Below are positions 23,169-36,073 of a stretch of 64,000 bases of DNA, piece after piece. Made by a program: the position numbers and the translations under genes. The DNA comes from Hirudo medicinalis (taxonomy: Eukaryota > Annelida > Clitellata > Hirudinida > Hirudinidae), in contig MPNW01000357.1 in assembly GCA_011800805.1 (NCBI GenBank), positions 11,783 to 75,782 on the forward strand, read 5' to 3'. Numbering within the stretch: position 1 is the first letter of the stretch; the number at the start of each line of letters is the position of its first letter. The notes under the pieces were generated by a model. The model made no database searches. It saw only the letters and a list, made by a program, of their open reading frames with translations, and was not told the DNA's origin.

Positions 23169-25276
23169 TTATTCATTGTCAGATAAAAACATTTCATCAT
23201 TTTCAGACAAAATCCTATTTGCTTCAGATATCAGGGTCTTTCTAATACAACTAGTACGATATCCAGCTGCCACATCATCTGGCAATAAGGAATAAAGCTT
23301 GAGGTAATGATATGACCTAACCCAATAATAAAGGAATGAAATAATATTATGAGTTACATAATTACTGCATACTTACATTTATTAAATATCTTATTTAATC
23401 TACTCAAATCGATAAAATTCCTTAGGAGTCCTCACCGAGGTGTTGCTGGATAAGACAATTCAATTTGGATAAATGATCAGAACTTGAAGTATTATCGACA
23501 TCCTTTGTCTCTGCTAACAGTGTTTCCAGCATGGTTTTCATGACTAGCAATAAGCTTTCTGTAAGATTATACTTAATGAATATTTAAATAATTTAAAGTA
23601 ATTGCAGTAATACAATCTAGTAATACTGTTTGCAAGCAATTTCTGGCACATGAAATCTTTGAAGTAATGATATCATAACATGTCTTAACTACTGACACGA
23701 ACCATTATAGCATACCATTCCTCAAAGCATATTAACATTTATTATATCCAGCCTTAAAATATGTAACATTATTTAAATACATAATTTCAAAATATATTTC
23801 ACTAAATGATTGCAATTGCAATTAGTCGATCTTTTGAGTGCCTTATGTACTCGAGCAGTACAGTGTAGGCTGGGTTGCAAATATGACACATTACGACTGT
23901 TGCTATTACCCCCTCATGTAGGAATGCAACCCATTCGGCCAACCTGCATGCCAAACGCTTAACACATGCGTTTAACAATATTTCGATAGCTAGTATACAA
24001 TTCGCTTTTTGCATCAACAATCACCTGCAATCTGCTAGTACTCTACTGACCTTGTTCCTTTTGCAAAGCATCAAAGAAAATTTTGTTGGCTTCCAATGAT
24101 GCCTTCTTTTTCAACCTGCATATCCTCGATCCCAGTTGGCTTTTCAACCTTTTAGAAGCTGTTTTCTTGTTTTTGGAACTTTTCTTAATAGGTAACTTAG
24201 GACGATGCTCGTGAGGATTTGCCAAATCATTGCACTGCTCCAACATCCAGTTTATTTGGTGACCAATCTCAAGCAACTTCTTTGGGTCTGGTTTCAGGTC
24301 GTTTAGCTCAGAGCGCCTTAATCTTTCACTTGATGCTGTTGAAGGTCCAGCTTTGCACGATATTCTGATAAGCATTTCATCTTCTTCATTACTTTCTAAA
24401 GAATTTTTAATGGAAACAGCATCATTTTTTAAACTGAAGATATCAGGTGTTGTGCTGATTGTATATTCAATAGGAGTTAGATCCATCTTAAGCAATGAAT
24501 TGAGATCAGAACTTATTTTTAATTCACAAATGTCAGCATGCTCTGATAAATTTTTAACTCTACTGAAATTTCCTTCTTTTGTAGGATATCCCTCATTCAC
24601 AAAACCATCAGATAATAGGTTTGCATCAAACATTCTATCTGCTGGGAAATCTATATCTGTGCCACCTAATAAATCTGAGAAATCAAGAGTATCTACATCC
24701 ATGAAATCAAATGGCGGATGGTTTGCAAAATGTGGATCATCACCATCATCATCAGCTTTATCAATATAATCATATTCAATGTCATTTTGGGACAATTCAT
24801 GTTTCTTGAAAATAGGGTCTGAGTATTTGACCACCGAATAAGGATTGGAAGGTGGTTTTGGCGACTCAACAGGAAGTGCTTTTGGCCCTCTGCATAACAT
24901 GTTGTATAGGTAAAAATGCTGTTCCACCTTTCCTCGAATGTATTTTTCCAGGTATATTTTGAAGCCTTAAAATAAAAAAAACACTTGATAATCAACTTAG
25001 GATAATTATAAAGCATTTTCAAGTTTATACTTAAAAGGCCTCCACCATAAAAAGTGTAAAAGAAGTAATATTAATCATTAAACTGAAGCATGCCTTAAAA
25101 ACTTTTTAGATAATTACAATGCATTTTGTTATAACTCTAATATTATTGGTATAATATAATATTGGTGTATAGCATCACAACTAATATAAGCTAAGATGCA
25201 TTAAATATATTCCCAACTAGGAGACCAATGTTGAAGCTTCGTTACATTAGTTGTACATACTTGCAGTCATTTTCAT
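23169..25276 (-). CDS. CREBRF: CREBRF/REPTOR-type bZIP regulator
   Basis: Coding exons 25261-25276, 24051-24965, 23436-23558 and 23169-23278 join in phase to 387 residues, shorter than human CREBRF (about 640). The N-terminal two thirds are acidic (DYIDKADDDGDD, FMDVDTLDFSDLLGG), like an activation region. A conserved block follows (DLKPDPKKLLEIGHQI; human DLTPNPKKLLQIGNEL). Next come the bZIP basic region SRICRLKKKASLEANK (about residues 285-300) and a C-terminal region aligning with the human tail (LIQQHL, DDVAAGYRTSCIRKTLI, SEANRIL). CREBRF in vertebrates restrains CREB3/Luman and affects energy storage; REPTOR in Drosophila is a TORC1-controlled transcription factor. The same roles here are inference. 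The tiny first coding exon encodes MKMTA, and the poly(A) signal AATAAA overlaps the stop. Confidence 0.85.
23802..23965 (-). mobile_element. tRNA-derived SINE copy C, diverged
   Basis: On the minus strand it carries GCAGGTTGGCCGAATGGGTT and GGTAATAGCAACAGTCGTAA, closely matching the plus-strand copy at 44129-44311. It lies in an intron of the CREBRF-like gene. The downstream half is poorly conserved. Confidence 0.7.
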
Positions 25277-26039
25277 GGATAAATTCAATCCACGTCGTTC
25301 TACTGCAAAAAAATAAGAGACAAATTGTAAACACACACAATCACAGAATATCTGAATCTCGTCCTTAAATGTTACCTACATACCAAAAAATCTCACATCA
25401 GAGGAGTTTCTCAGCATCATGCAAACATGAATGTGAGGCATTGTGGAAAAACCCCTGCTATTTTAAACGGCGGAGGTTATAATTTATTGATATCGTATCA
25501 TATCAGAAAATTAATTGAAAGGGATTAGTAATTTAATTTTATCGGGACTGCTATAATACTTTTACATCCTGATGTGGATATTTGCGCACTTAAAATATGT
25601 GTTTAAATAGATAAAATGCACCTGAGCAACTCATAAGACATAAAAGGCTTTCGTTAAAAGCCACCTCCAGATAATTACATTATCTTGTGACTTAATTTCG
25701 CTTTAGAGCTGCCCGATCATAAGCTGAGGCCTTGCGCACGGAGAGAACTCAAAGCTCAGGTTTTGTGCTATCCAATGAATTTTTGGTTCCATGACAATAG
25801 CTCACTGGACGATTGCGCACATTGATCACAATAAAACAATTTAAACATAAATTTTTGAAAATTGCATTTTGATGCGTAAATATTCAAATTCGTGACGAGT
25901 TTAATTGAAATAATAGTTTGTATAGGAACTTTGCACCTGACAAGTCAAAATAGGTAATTCTTATCCTCTACATCTAATTTCTTTTACAAAAAAAAAAATC
26001 TGCTTACTCTAAATGCGTAATACATACAACTTACTCTAA
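25277..26039. other. Upstream region of the CREBRF-like gene
   Basis: Should contain the 5' UTR and promoter of the minus-strand gene. No TATA box, CpG cluster or upstream exon was identified with confidence. Confidence 0.4.
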
Positions 26040-26699
26040 AATGCTTGAAATGCTGAAGTATCTGCTTCCAACCCGGCTCCACAAAAAGTCGTGATTGATT
26101 TTGAAAAGGCCTCTATCTGTGCAGTTAACATTGCTTTACCAAACGCAGAGGATGTTATTTTCGCTTGTGCCAAAGTCTCATCAGAAAAGTCAACAGTGTT
26201 TGCTTGAAAATTGAGCTTGAATAAGACATTGAAGTTAAAAAAAATCCCTTGCTGCATTCGCCTTAGTGCCAAGCAATGAAGTTAGAGCAGTTTTTGGTGT
26301 ACTTGCAAATTCTTTTCCAGATGAAGCAAGTTCAATGAAATTTTGACCTACTTCTCCGCGTATATTGAAGGCGCAGCTGGGAGAAATCCACAATTTTCTA
26401 TCAGAGTTTGGAATAATCATGAAGCTGCTGTCAAAAGATCTTTCAATAAAACAAGCTGTTGTGAAGGATTTCACAATGCATTGTACTCTATTTTCGAGTG
26501 TAGCCATCCAAGCGTGTGGTCCTTACTGGATGGGCTTGAAAGGGATCTTGCATGCCACAAATACACATTTGAAAAAGCCAGAGTAGGACAGTCAGAGGTA
26601 AAGAAGAAATATGAAGTTCTTCATGACCAAGTTGATCACATTGAACTGGGTTATCAAGAAGAGCAAAATAAACTTCGTTTTTTTGAGGCAGATGACTAA
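26040..26699 (+). pseudogene. MULE-family transposase remnant
   Basis: Three collinear plus-strand pieces in different frames match the MULE transposase core. The first, near 26075-26195, has PQKVVIDFEKASICAVNIAL, containing one catalytic acid in the DFE motif. The second, near 26268-26344, has VPSNEVRAVFGVLANSFPDE. The third, 26343-26699, has VWNNH, CCEGFHNALYSIF and CSHPSVWSLLDGLERDL, then a Lys/Glu-rich tail and a stop. The frame changes and an in-frame stop make it non-functional, and the N-terminal zinc finger and first catalytic part are missing. The minus-strand frames over it are shadows. It may descend from a FLYWCH/MULE element, but no inverted ends were found. Confidence 0.75.
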
Positions 26700-27192
26700 T
26701 TTGCAATAATTTGTGCTTATTGCAAGGATTTATGTAAATTTAAGATTACTCAAATCACTTAACTGTTTTTATTTAACATACCTTTTTCAATATGTTGTAA
26801 TAAACGACGGTCTCAATACATGTCGAATTCATTCAGTTCACAAATAGGTGGTATCACCTGGGTCACTCCTATGTTACGTCAATTTTGTAATGGAAAAGCA
26901 AAAAATAAAGGTCGTGACTGTAAAATATTTTAAAATCCGAGTGGACCATGGACACATTTCCCCACTTTTCTCAGCGACCCAGTCCTTGGCAAATTTCAAT
27001 CCATAATAACTAGGATGATTTCACAGAATATCGTCATCTCTTGATAACTAAATTCATAAACATAGTCTCTTTTCAATGTTTTTATTTTTATGCTCCACCT
27101 CGTCTGCCTCCAAAAAATCAAACAAGACTGTGACAAGAAAAGAAGAAAAATGGCTTCTATATACAAATCGCTCCTTGACTGGAGACTCGTGT
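26700..27192. other. Intergenic, no supported gene
   Basis: Between the MULE remnant and the GTPBP4 stop codon. It should contain the GTPBP4 3' UTR. No exon was supported. Confidence 0.45.
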
Positions 27193-30100
27193 TTATCGAC
27201 GATCTGTCTTGCCCATCTTCCTCTTTCCAGCAAAAAGATGCCTTGGCTTGCTGATGAGGATCCTCCTGTCTGCCTCACCCTTCTTTGAGCCAAGATTGAG
27301 CTTCCTCTGTGCCATTTTGGCCAACTTGCGCACCTTGGTGGCCATCTGAAAGGATGATTCCAAGGATGCACAAGGAGAATTAAATAGGCTAAGTATGCAT
27401 TTAATAAGTCACGTGACTTTGTGAACTTAAATTACAAAACAACAAACCTTCTCATCTCTGACTCCAGATTTGTCCCTTGGTGGAACCCTGGATGCAGACC
27501 TTGCCCTTGATGCACTCCTGCCTTTGGAGGCCTCCCTCTTCCTCTTGCGGGAATCCCTCTCAGCGATGCTTCTTGATCTGGCTCTGCCAAAGTGAGTCTG
27601 CGACAGACACAAAATCGAAATTCAAATAATTGTCACATGTATTTAAAACAAAATTTCAATACACATTTAATAATCTTTGTTAAAGAGAAACTCACACTTT
27701 CGTCTTCGACATCAATGTCCATTTCCTCTGCCATCTTGTTGGCATTTATCTTCTTCCTGTTCCTACTCACTTGTGGTCTTTCAACTCTTCTTCTCTCATT
27801 GGATTCCAAAATCATAACCTTCTGCTTTTCTCTGATCCTATAGGTCAGCAATTTGTCATTATCATCCTTTGTTCTCATTGGATGATAATTTCCACAATTC
27901 TAATAGTCAATTATCACAATGATGATTCTTATACTGAAAGATCATGCAATGTTGCTTTAACAGCACTATTATTAATATTTGCAATGGTATTTTGTGGTTT
28001 AATAATGTTGTCATTTACTTGTTGGCTGTCAGTCTGACATTCTTCGTCATCTCATCCTCCTCTGGCAAGTCATACATACCTGCACTCTGCCTCAGACCTT
28101 CTTCTTTCTCAAGCTCAGCAAGTTTCTAAAATGTGTTGGATATATTTCTAGTAGTAATTTCATTAGAGAGATTGTTTAACAATTACGCAATAATAAGTCC
28201 GTGATATTTCACAGAATTTACAAGTCAATTGCAAAATCGTTTCAAACCTGCTCAATGTCAGGATCAACAAAGTCTGCAATGTTATGTCCCTCCCATAATT
28301 CGGGTATGACATCATACTTTTCTTCAGGATTTTTCAGAAGATAATGTTCTGCAAATTTGTGACATGAGGAGGTGAAATTTGATGAAACAAATTATAGGCA
28401 AACTAAATGCATAACTATCACCAAGACCAAAATTTTCAGTAAAATAACATTTTGTGAAAGTGAGTTTGATGAATAAATAATATCTTTCAGTGTGCCCATA
28501 AAGATCCAAGCATCTGAAACTCACTCTTAAGATCAAGATAGTACTCATCCCTCTGCTCCATCTCTATGTCCCTCTCCTGGTGATTGGTTATACATTTTTA
28601 TATTAGACAAATTTCCATAATTTCAGTTAAATAAATGTAAATAACAGATTTAAGCGACTAACTGTTCTCATCATCTTATCAGCATCAATTTTGCCTGCCT
28701 TAATGGCTTCAGCCTTGGCCAAGACACTTGCTGGAATAAATGGAACCCTTTCCTAAAACCAGAACTACTTAATCACATCTATTCAACAAAATTACTATTA
28801 AACAAATAACCTATAATAAGTTATCATTAGGTCTCAATAAAACAATCCATGTAGTATGGTTAAATGCATGATTGATTTGTTATACCTTATGATCCCTCTT
28901 GATTGGCTCAGCAACTCTGATGCGATTGGTTATGTCAACTTTACCGGACCTGACCTTAGCCAAAACTCTCTGCTCCAACAGAGCCATGCATGCCTGAATA
29001 ATTAAGCATTAACAACTTATTATCAGAGCATAATACAATAATGTCATTAGATGTTGAAAATCCCTAATTTAAGAATTTCTACATTTAAAATAGATTTACA
29101 AACACATGATCTTATAGGAATAAGATTAAATATCTCCATCAACCAATCATGTGTGACCAACCTCATTCTTGACCTCTGACACACCTTCTCCTGTCATGGT
29201 GCTCATCTCACATATCTTGACTCCATTTTGTTCCAGATCATCCAACATTTTCTATTTTTGTAACAATATAATTTAGCTATCACAATCATGCTATAATTCA
29301 AATTCAATGCTAATTGTTAATGTATACATTTAATGCTTAATAATTCATGAAAAGCCCCTCCCACCTGGTACTCTGGAATCAATTCACTCCTCTTCTTGAC
29401 ATCAGTCTTGTTGAGGCAGACCATCTTCAACTTGTTAGCAAAAACTGGTTTCAAGTCTTCAAAGAGATCAATCTGCAATGGAAATCACCCATGTCAGTTA
29501 CTCATTTGTTAAACAATTTAATATTTGTTTGTCGTTACATGGCTACTGTTGCAATGTTTAAAATGTTTTTGTACAAACCTGTGCCTTGAGTGAGAATCCA
29601 CAGTTCTCAGATGGATCAATGATGTACATGATGTAGGCTCTCAAGTGGGCCAATGCTGTGATGGCTTGCATCTCAACAGTGTTCCTCTCACTCAAAGAAC
29701 GATCCAGAAGACCTGGAGTGTCGATGACCTGCAAGAGAGGATTAATATAAGACATGCTACCTTTTATATTTTTGGCACTGTACAGAAAATCAAAATAATG
29801 ACACTTGTTTGCAATTACTGCCTCGGAAAAGCAAATATTGACTCCAGTCCGAAATATTTAATTCACAATTTGCATTACTTGTTCGGTGCATGAACATGGA
29901 ATAAATATTTGTAATTATATAATATCCACAATGTAATGTTCATATTTACAAATAGTTGCCAAAAATTTCTTATGAATCTGACTGACATTCTGCGACAACC
30001 AACCTGGTATCTGAGAGTAGAATAATCAGTGTGTCCAACATACAGTGACTTGGTAGTGAATGCATATGGCTGGACCTCCACATCAGCTCTGGTGATCTGA

Positions 30101-31843
30101 ATTAATAATAATTGATATTATCAATGTCACCAGTTTAAAAATAATTTATTCATCTTCACTCACCTTGTTGATAAAGCTGGACTTTCCGACGTTAGGAAAA
30201 CCGCAGAGCAGAATTGTCCTCGTGTTAGGATCGATCGATGGCAGACGAGCCAAGTGCTGTCTCACCTGTTTGCAGATTAGCATAATTGTTCTTATTCATC
30301 ATAATGGCTTACTATTTACCAAATAACTTGTCTGCATCTCTCAGATTGTGAGACACTCTTGCTCAAGAATTTCTGAATGTTTTGCATATTGGTTTTACTG
30401 AAAGTTACTGCTGCTTAAGTGTCTTGACAATCGCATGGTTTACATATTAATCAGCTCATCTTTAAATGTGTCCATTTTCTCCTGATCTGCAAAACATTCC
30501 CCATGACTCACCTCTTCCAAGAACTTGAGTCCTTTGCCCTGCTTCTTCATGATTGTGGCAAAGTAACCGAGCGCTGCCACCTTCAAGCTCTTGCAGCGAA
30601 ACAAGCTATCAGAATGCTTCATGAGAAGAACATATTTCTTGGCGTGCCTTTGAAAGGAAGGCAATTGGTTTAATAAAATTAATTGACATCACAACTGATT
30701 TATTCCAGGTTAACAACTCCTCGAATGAATCCTCCAATTGATCTTATTTGAATATCTTACTGCGTTCGTATAAACTCATGTAAGTCAAATTCCTATCAGC
30801 AAACAGTTGTTTATTTTTTACTTCAATTAATGAACTATGGGCCACACAATCTCTTACAAAAGCAAGCAATTAGTTAAAGTTTACGTTTATAACTACCTGT
30901 CGATTTCATGCATGGCCCTGTTAATCTCTCCCAAAGCAATCTTGTAGTGGTCCTTGTCATAGAGAACATTCATCAAGTCAGCATAGAAAGGATGTATGTC
31001 CTGCAACAAAATAACGTTTTTCATTATTAGGCCAGAAAATTCTGATTGAAATAGATTAAGTTCATGCTTAATCATATACACATAACATTGACTGAGATTT
31101 CTATGTGCAATGGAGGAAAAACAGAAATAAATATTAGAAATAATAAATATAAAAATTTGAAATAAATTTTAAATGTACTCTCAAATTTATCTTTTAAACA
31201 TCATAACAAACATAAACATCATAAGACTATCCACATAAGCATATGAAAAACCTAAAGTATAAAATTACACATTGGATAAAATCGCTGGGAAAAAAAACCT
31301 AATCAAACATCATTAGAGTAAATTGATATATCCATGTGCTTTTAAATTTAAAGCAACACTTGATGTAGGTAATTCAAGATCACTATAAATTCAGTAATAA
31401 ATACACTTTAATATACTGACATCAAGCTTTGGAAAGTCATTGATGATCTGATTGAGCTTGTCGTGGAAGGTCTGTTGAGTGAACTTGATCTTTCTAGTGT
31501 AGAACTCCCTAATTCTACCAATTTGATAATTCTTGTGAATAACGGTTGGCGTTTTCCTCTGGGTTTTTGATAGGACTATGTCCACAAAGTCCTGAGCAAT
31601 TGTATAAAATTTACAAGTTTTAAAAAATATACGTTCAACAAATCGTAATCTCCAAAAAACATCCAAGGTATACACATTTCAAGAATCCTTTATCGCTTAA
31701 AAATGTGATTTAAGATAATGTGATCGAAAATTAGGTGCTGCATTGCAAAAATAATGTTTTAGAATGAAGTAAACTTGACTCAAATGTATATCAACCTTTC
31801 CAGATGGCACGACAGTAATTCTTTTAAAGTTGTATTGAGCCAT
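27193..31843 (-). CDS. GTPBP4: GTPBP4/NOG1 nucleolar GTPase
   Basis: Nucleolar GTPase needed for 60S pre-ribosome maturation. Seventeen coding exons, 5' to 3': 31796-31843, 31421-31591, 30897-31000, 30512-30647, 30164-30265, 30004-30096, 29579-29728, 29365-29472, 29162-29251, 28886-28993, 28663-28752, 28525-28576, 28248-28348, 28019-28125, 27696-27837, 27448-27597, 27193-27345. All join in phase with GT..AG introns to exactly 634 residues, the human length. The start [16 protein letters not shown] matches human MAHYNFKKITVVPSAK. GTPase motifs: G1 GFPNVGKS (175-182), G3 DTPG (221-224), G4 NKTD (289-292; NKCD in human). After the NOGCT block ([13 protein letters not shown]) the tail is Arg/Ser/Lys-rich and ends [11 protein letters not shown]. 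Confidence 0.97.
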
Positions 31844-32277
31844 TATGTATTTATCCTTAGAAGTACGAAACCAAAACACGCCACTCGTGGGCGAGCTGAA
31901 CGATATTAAAAAAATATTTCCGCAGAGATTATAAACTGGCTTATTAAAGTTATCTGTAAATATGCATTGAAATATTTTATAAATTTAACAAATCAATATA
32001 ATCGTTATTTAATTGCATTTTTTTTTAAACATTTTTGTATTGTGTTGACAAATTTTTTTTTTTTTAAATGTTTTAAAATACTTTTACTAGTTCTAACTTA
32101 GGTGTTTTAATGTATGGCAGTTCTATGAAGTTTATGAATCGTGCTTTTGAATTTACGACGAAAAATAAACAAAAACTGTTTTGAAAAATTACACATCGTA
32201 ACTTGCCCATGCCGTTATAAAATATTTTTGCTATTTTGATATTTCATCTGCTCTCATCAAAATGGGATTGAGAAGTT
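31844..32277. promoter_or_regulatory. Shared divergent promoter region, GTPBP4 and SCP phosphatase
   Basis: The two start codons face away from each other with 434 bp between them. The interval is AT-rich with T and A runs and has no obvious TATA box. A shared bidirectional promoter is inferred from spacing only. Confidence 0.45.
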
Positions 32278-35200
32278 ATGCAATCAAAAAATGAATTAAG
32301 AACTGCACCTGAAGATATAATCACCAGTGTCACCGCTGAAAATGGAAATGGAGGTTCAGTTGTGCGAGTGCAAGGCATGTTTGTTTTGATATTACGCAAT
32401 AATAAGTAATGAGAGCAATTTTTGTTGAACTAGAAGTAACAATTCGAGATTTGGCATTACTTTATTTTTTTTTTAAATTCAGAAATATTCATTTATTTTC
32501 GTAGGAAAACGAGGGACCGCATTCAAAAGGCTATCATCTCGAGTGAGGTTTTTCTTTGGTTGCAGAGGCTGTTGCCGGAAAAGGAAGAAATCAAGGTCTA
32601 CTTTAGGTCTACCTGAGGTTTGTTCAACATATGTTTTGTTTAAGCAATGCATTCAAAACAGTGCATTTTTATTATTTGTCTTTACTAGTCAATTTATTTA
32701 ATATGAGCAAATTATTAGAGTTACATCTTGATGATTGATTTTTTTAATTGTGGTTGACAAAATTGATTTTAAGGTTTTAGAATAACCTGCTTAATGTTTC
32801 TTACAAGTTTTACAAATATTATTACATTTTGTTTACTGTAAACGTAAGTGAGTTTTAAAAACACATAACAAATAGCATGACAGTTTAAAAAATGGTTATT
32901 ATTACTTTCTTCATGACTAGTTAACCTTTGTTACGATGCAAAGCGTATTGAATGTCAATGTCAATTTGCAAATTCTTCAGGGAAAATTCCTCCTGCCAAA
33001 AGTTTCAAAAAGTGTGGAGGACAAGATTTGTCTGGTTGTGGATCTCGATGAAACACTTGTCCACAGCACTTTCAAAGTGAGGGTGATCACACATGGTTTT
33101 TTATATACACCTTGCAATTTGGCTACTATCAGATTATTTTTATTGTTGTTTTTCTTAGCCATTATTACAATTATTGAGGCTTCTTTACTTGAAATTCTGT
33201 GGAATGATGTTCTGTGAGACCAACTCATTGTCTATCAACATTATCATAATTATTAACACCATGGTTTCAACAGGCAAGCAAGGATGCTGATTTTATCATC
33301 CCTGTACTGATTGAATATCATGTTCACAAGGTAATCTATATCGTGCTGCCTTTTCATTACAGCTGTCATAGTGATCATCATTGCTATCATCATAATCATC
33401 ACTACCACATCAGGTTTATGTAAAGAAGCGACCTTATGTCGATCACTTCATAGATACCATCGGCCCATTGTTTGAATGTGTTCTCTTTACTGCCAGTCTT
33501 TCAAAGGTGATCAGATTTTATCTTTTGCTAATATTGATTTAGGTTGTCTAAATTTTGTTTGGAAAGTTACAATATAAAAATTTTTACCAAATAATTAGAT
33601 TACTCAGATTAAATTGCTTTAAAATAATTACAGTTAGTGCAGTTTTAATTAGTTAATTGATTTTTTAAATGGTGATGATAATGATGAGAACATTAACATT
33701 ACCGAAATGCATGTACGAATGAATAAGCATCGGTTCTTCCAGTATGCAGATCCTCTCCTGAATCTTCTCGACAAAAAAGGAAATTTCCGCATTCGTCTCT
33801 TCCGAGAGGCCTGCATCTTCAAGAAGGGCTTCTACATGAAGAACCTCGACCTTTTGGGTCGCGAACTGAGCAGGGTCATCATTCTCGACAACTCCCCGCA
33901 CTCCTACCTCAACCACAAACAGAATGCCGTAGGGTTTCTATTTCTTGTCGATATTATTACATGGTTTGTACAGGTCTCAAAAAAAGACTAAAAAAAAGAC
34001 TAAAAAAAGATCCTAAAATTTTACTGGAATTTAATTAATAAATTTTAATGATGAATCAAAAATAGCGGGAATTGGCTATCTCTTCGCTCTGGATGTACAC
34101 GGAACTCATTCAGTTAAGTGTCGTAATATGTTCAGTTGGATCTCTCAAAGATTTGATAACACCTCCAATTTTGCCTGGAGTTTGTTCATTCAATAGTGAC
34201 TCAAACAGGCTAATTCTTAGCACCTATAAAAGGGAGCAAAGAATCTATTTGTTTTTTAAGGAGCACAAGGGGAGTAAAGACCATTACAAATTCCTGTGGA
34301 GAGATACTCAAAATGCTGCTAATGTTGAGCCATGGTCAGGCATCTCTTGAAAGGGGCTTTCCCATGAACAAGAGCTTGGTTTGAAAATCAAAAAGAGAAA
34401 AGATTAACTGCAAGAAGGATAATAAGAGATCATAAGGAGACAACAACATGTTGGAGGTGTTGGTAATTTCAAGATTGATAAATCTGTCATTGGTCATTGC
34501 AAAGTGTCAAGGCAGAGATATCAATTTTATTTGGACACTTTACACCAGGAAGAAAGGTGGCTGCAGATAAAAATGAGAAGCAGAAGATAAAATGATGGGG
34601 TTGAGAAAGAAACTGAAAACAAGAATTTCTCAGATTAATGGTGAAAAGCATCACAATCAGGAATGCAGATCTTTTGGTCCAGGCCAACAGCCTAAGAAAA
34701 AGATAGAGGAAAAAGCTGCAGAAATTGCAAATTTAGAAAGAGAGCTTAAGGATTGAATTTTGTGTTAAAAAAATGATATTTTCAGCTTTCATGTATTTCT
34801 ATTTATTACAAATCGAAAGTCTAAAAAATCTCCTAAAAAATTAAATAAAAAGTCCTAAATCTGAGTTTTCAGATTCCTGTACGAACAATGTCACTTATTA
34901 ATGTCACTTATGACCTTTCGGTCATCTGTAAATTAGATTGTTATTGCTACTGTTTACAATGAGTGAGTGGTTTATTTGAACATCTTCTGGCATTTGAGAT
35001 ACCTATCTTAAGATAGGCCTATAGTCATTTAAATACTGCTTGCTATGTATGGTTAGATTGTGGATAATTTATTATCAATATATATTATCATTTAATAATA
35101 ATGGTTAGATTCATTGTAGATTTTATTTTATTTATTTCCAATGAATTGAAGGGTCATCAATGACCACTTACACAAATTCGTAAGTGTCAATGAAAATACA

Positions 35201-36073
35201 GAGTAAATAAGAACATAGCATGATAATTTAAATGAATCACTAAGAACTTAAACTTAATTAGAGCCAAGTTTTAACTACATCCATTATTATGTTATTTTAT
35301 GATTTTGAGAGACATGCCTTTATTGGCCATAGCACTTGCTTTGTTAAAATATCCCCAGATTTAAATGCAAACCTTCTGGAGTTAAATAGAAGCTTCTATC
35401 TCCATTTCATGTTGTTTTTCAGATTCCAGTCAAAACGTGGGTAGGAGATCCCTCGGATACTGAACTCTTGAAACTGCTGCCTTTGCTGAAAGCCCTGTCA
35501 ACCTGCGACAACATCTACAACTACCTACCTAAGATCGTCTCAGAGACCTCAGTGAATTTCAACTTCCAAGAGATTTTCAGTCAAGTACAACAGTCACTTC
35601 TTTCTGTATCCAATAACAACACCAAGTACTCTAATTCTATCCTTACTCCCTACAATTGCCACTACAGCAACTTAAGGAAAGTCAGAAGCAAGCACCCGTA
35701 CAAAGTCAATGGTCGGGATTCTTCCGTTGACAAAAACAAGCTTTTGCCCGTCGTGAATATTCACGTGCATCAGTCTTTCGAGGGCCAACCGACGTCCACC
35801 CGAAGATCGGCCAGGCAAAGAGCCGAGCAATTTGGTGAAAGTCGTTCCAACCCAGGAGCGATGATGAGTCATTTGTATGAAGGTGGACATTCCTCACGAA
35901 ATACCAAGTTATCCGAAACATTTCCAATGGTACATCATTCCACCTCCTACGTCAATGGTTCGAGGTCTTTGTTTTTACCCAGGAATTTGTCTTATCGGCA
36001 ACTGTCGGGAAGTTGTGACGCCAGCTTGATATTTTCTCCCGCACCGCGAAGGAATATTTCGCCTGTTTTGTAG
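32278..36073 (+). CDS. SCP-type CTD small phosphatase with long C-terminal extension
   Basis: HAD-superfamily serine phosphatase of the SCP/CTDSP family, which dephosphorylates the RNA polymerase II CTD and other nuclear or membrane substrates. Coding exons 32278-32374, 32505-32617, 32981-33076, 33274-33330, 33414-33506, 33743-33928 and 35423-36073 give 430 residues. Visible: a Cys-rich motif ([13 protein letters not shown]) at the position of the palmitoylation motif of human CTDSPs; the catalytic DLDETLVHS with Asp91/Asp93; FTASLSKYADP; and LDNSP (200-204). Intron 1 starts with GC (32375); GT alternatives break the frame. Human small CTDSPs end soon after SDTELHDLLPF. Here [11 protein letters not shown] is followed by some 190 residues of Ser/Arg-rich sequence not recognised. 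The C-terminal exon is one open frame to a TAG. Confidence 0.9.
34072..34756 (+). pseudogene. Degenerate coding-like insert in intron 6 of the SCP phosphatase gene
   Basis: Plus-strand pieces look protein-derived: [18 protein letters not shown] and [12 protein letters not shown] near 34240-34350, and a coiled-coil-like end, [20 protein letters not shown], near 34690-34750, ending in TGA. Stops separate them. No family was recognised; a decayed mobile element or processed copy is the simplest reading. Confidence 0.35.

Noticed and set aside
24353..24769. 138-codon plus-strand open frame
   Set aside because: Antisense shadow of the main CREBRF-like exon.
26036..26507. Minus-strand Ala/Thr-rich frames
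   Set aside because: The plus strand over the same bases matches MULE transposase motifs; the minus frames have no match and break in the middle.
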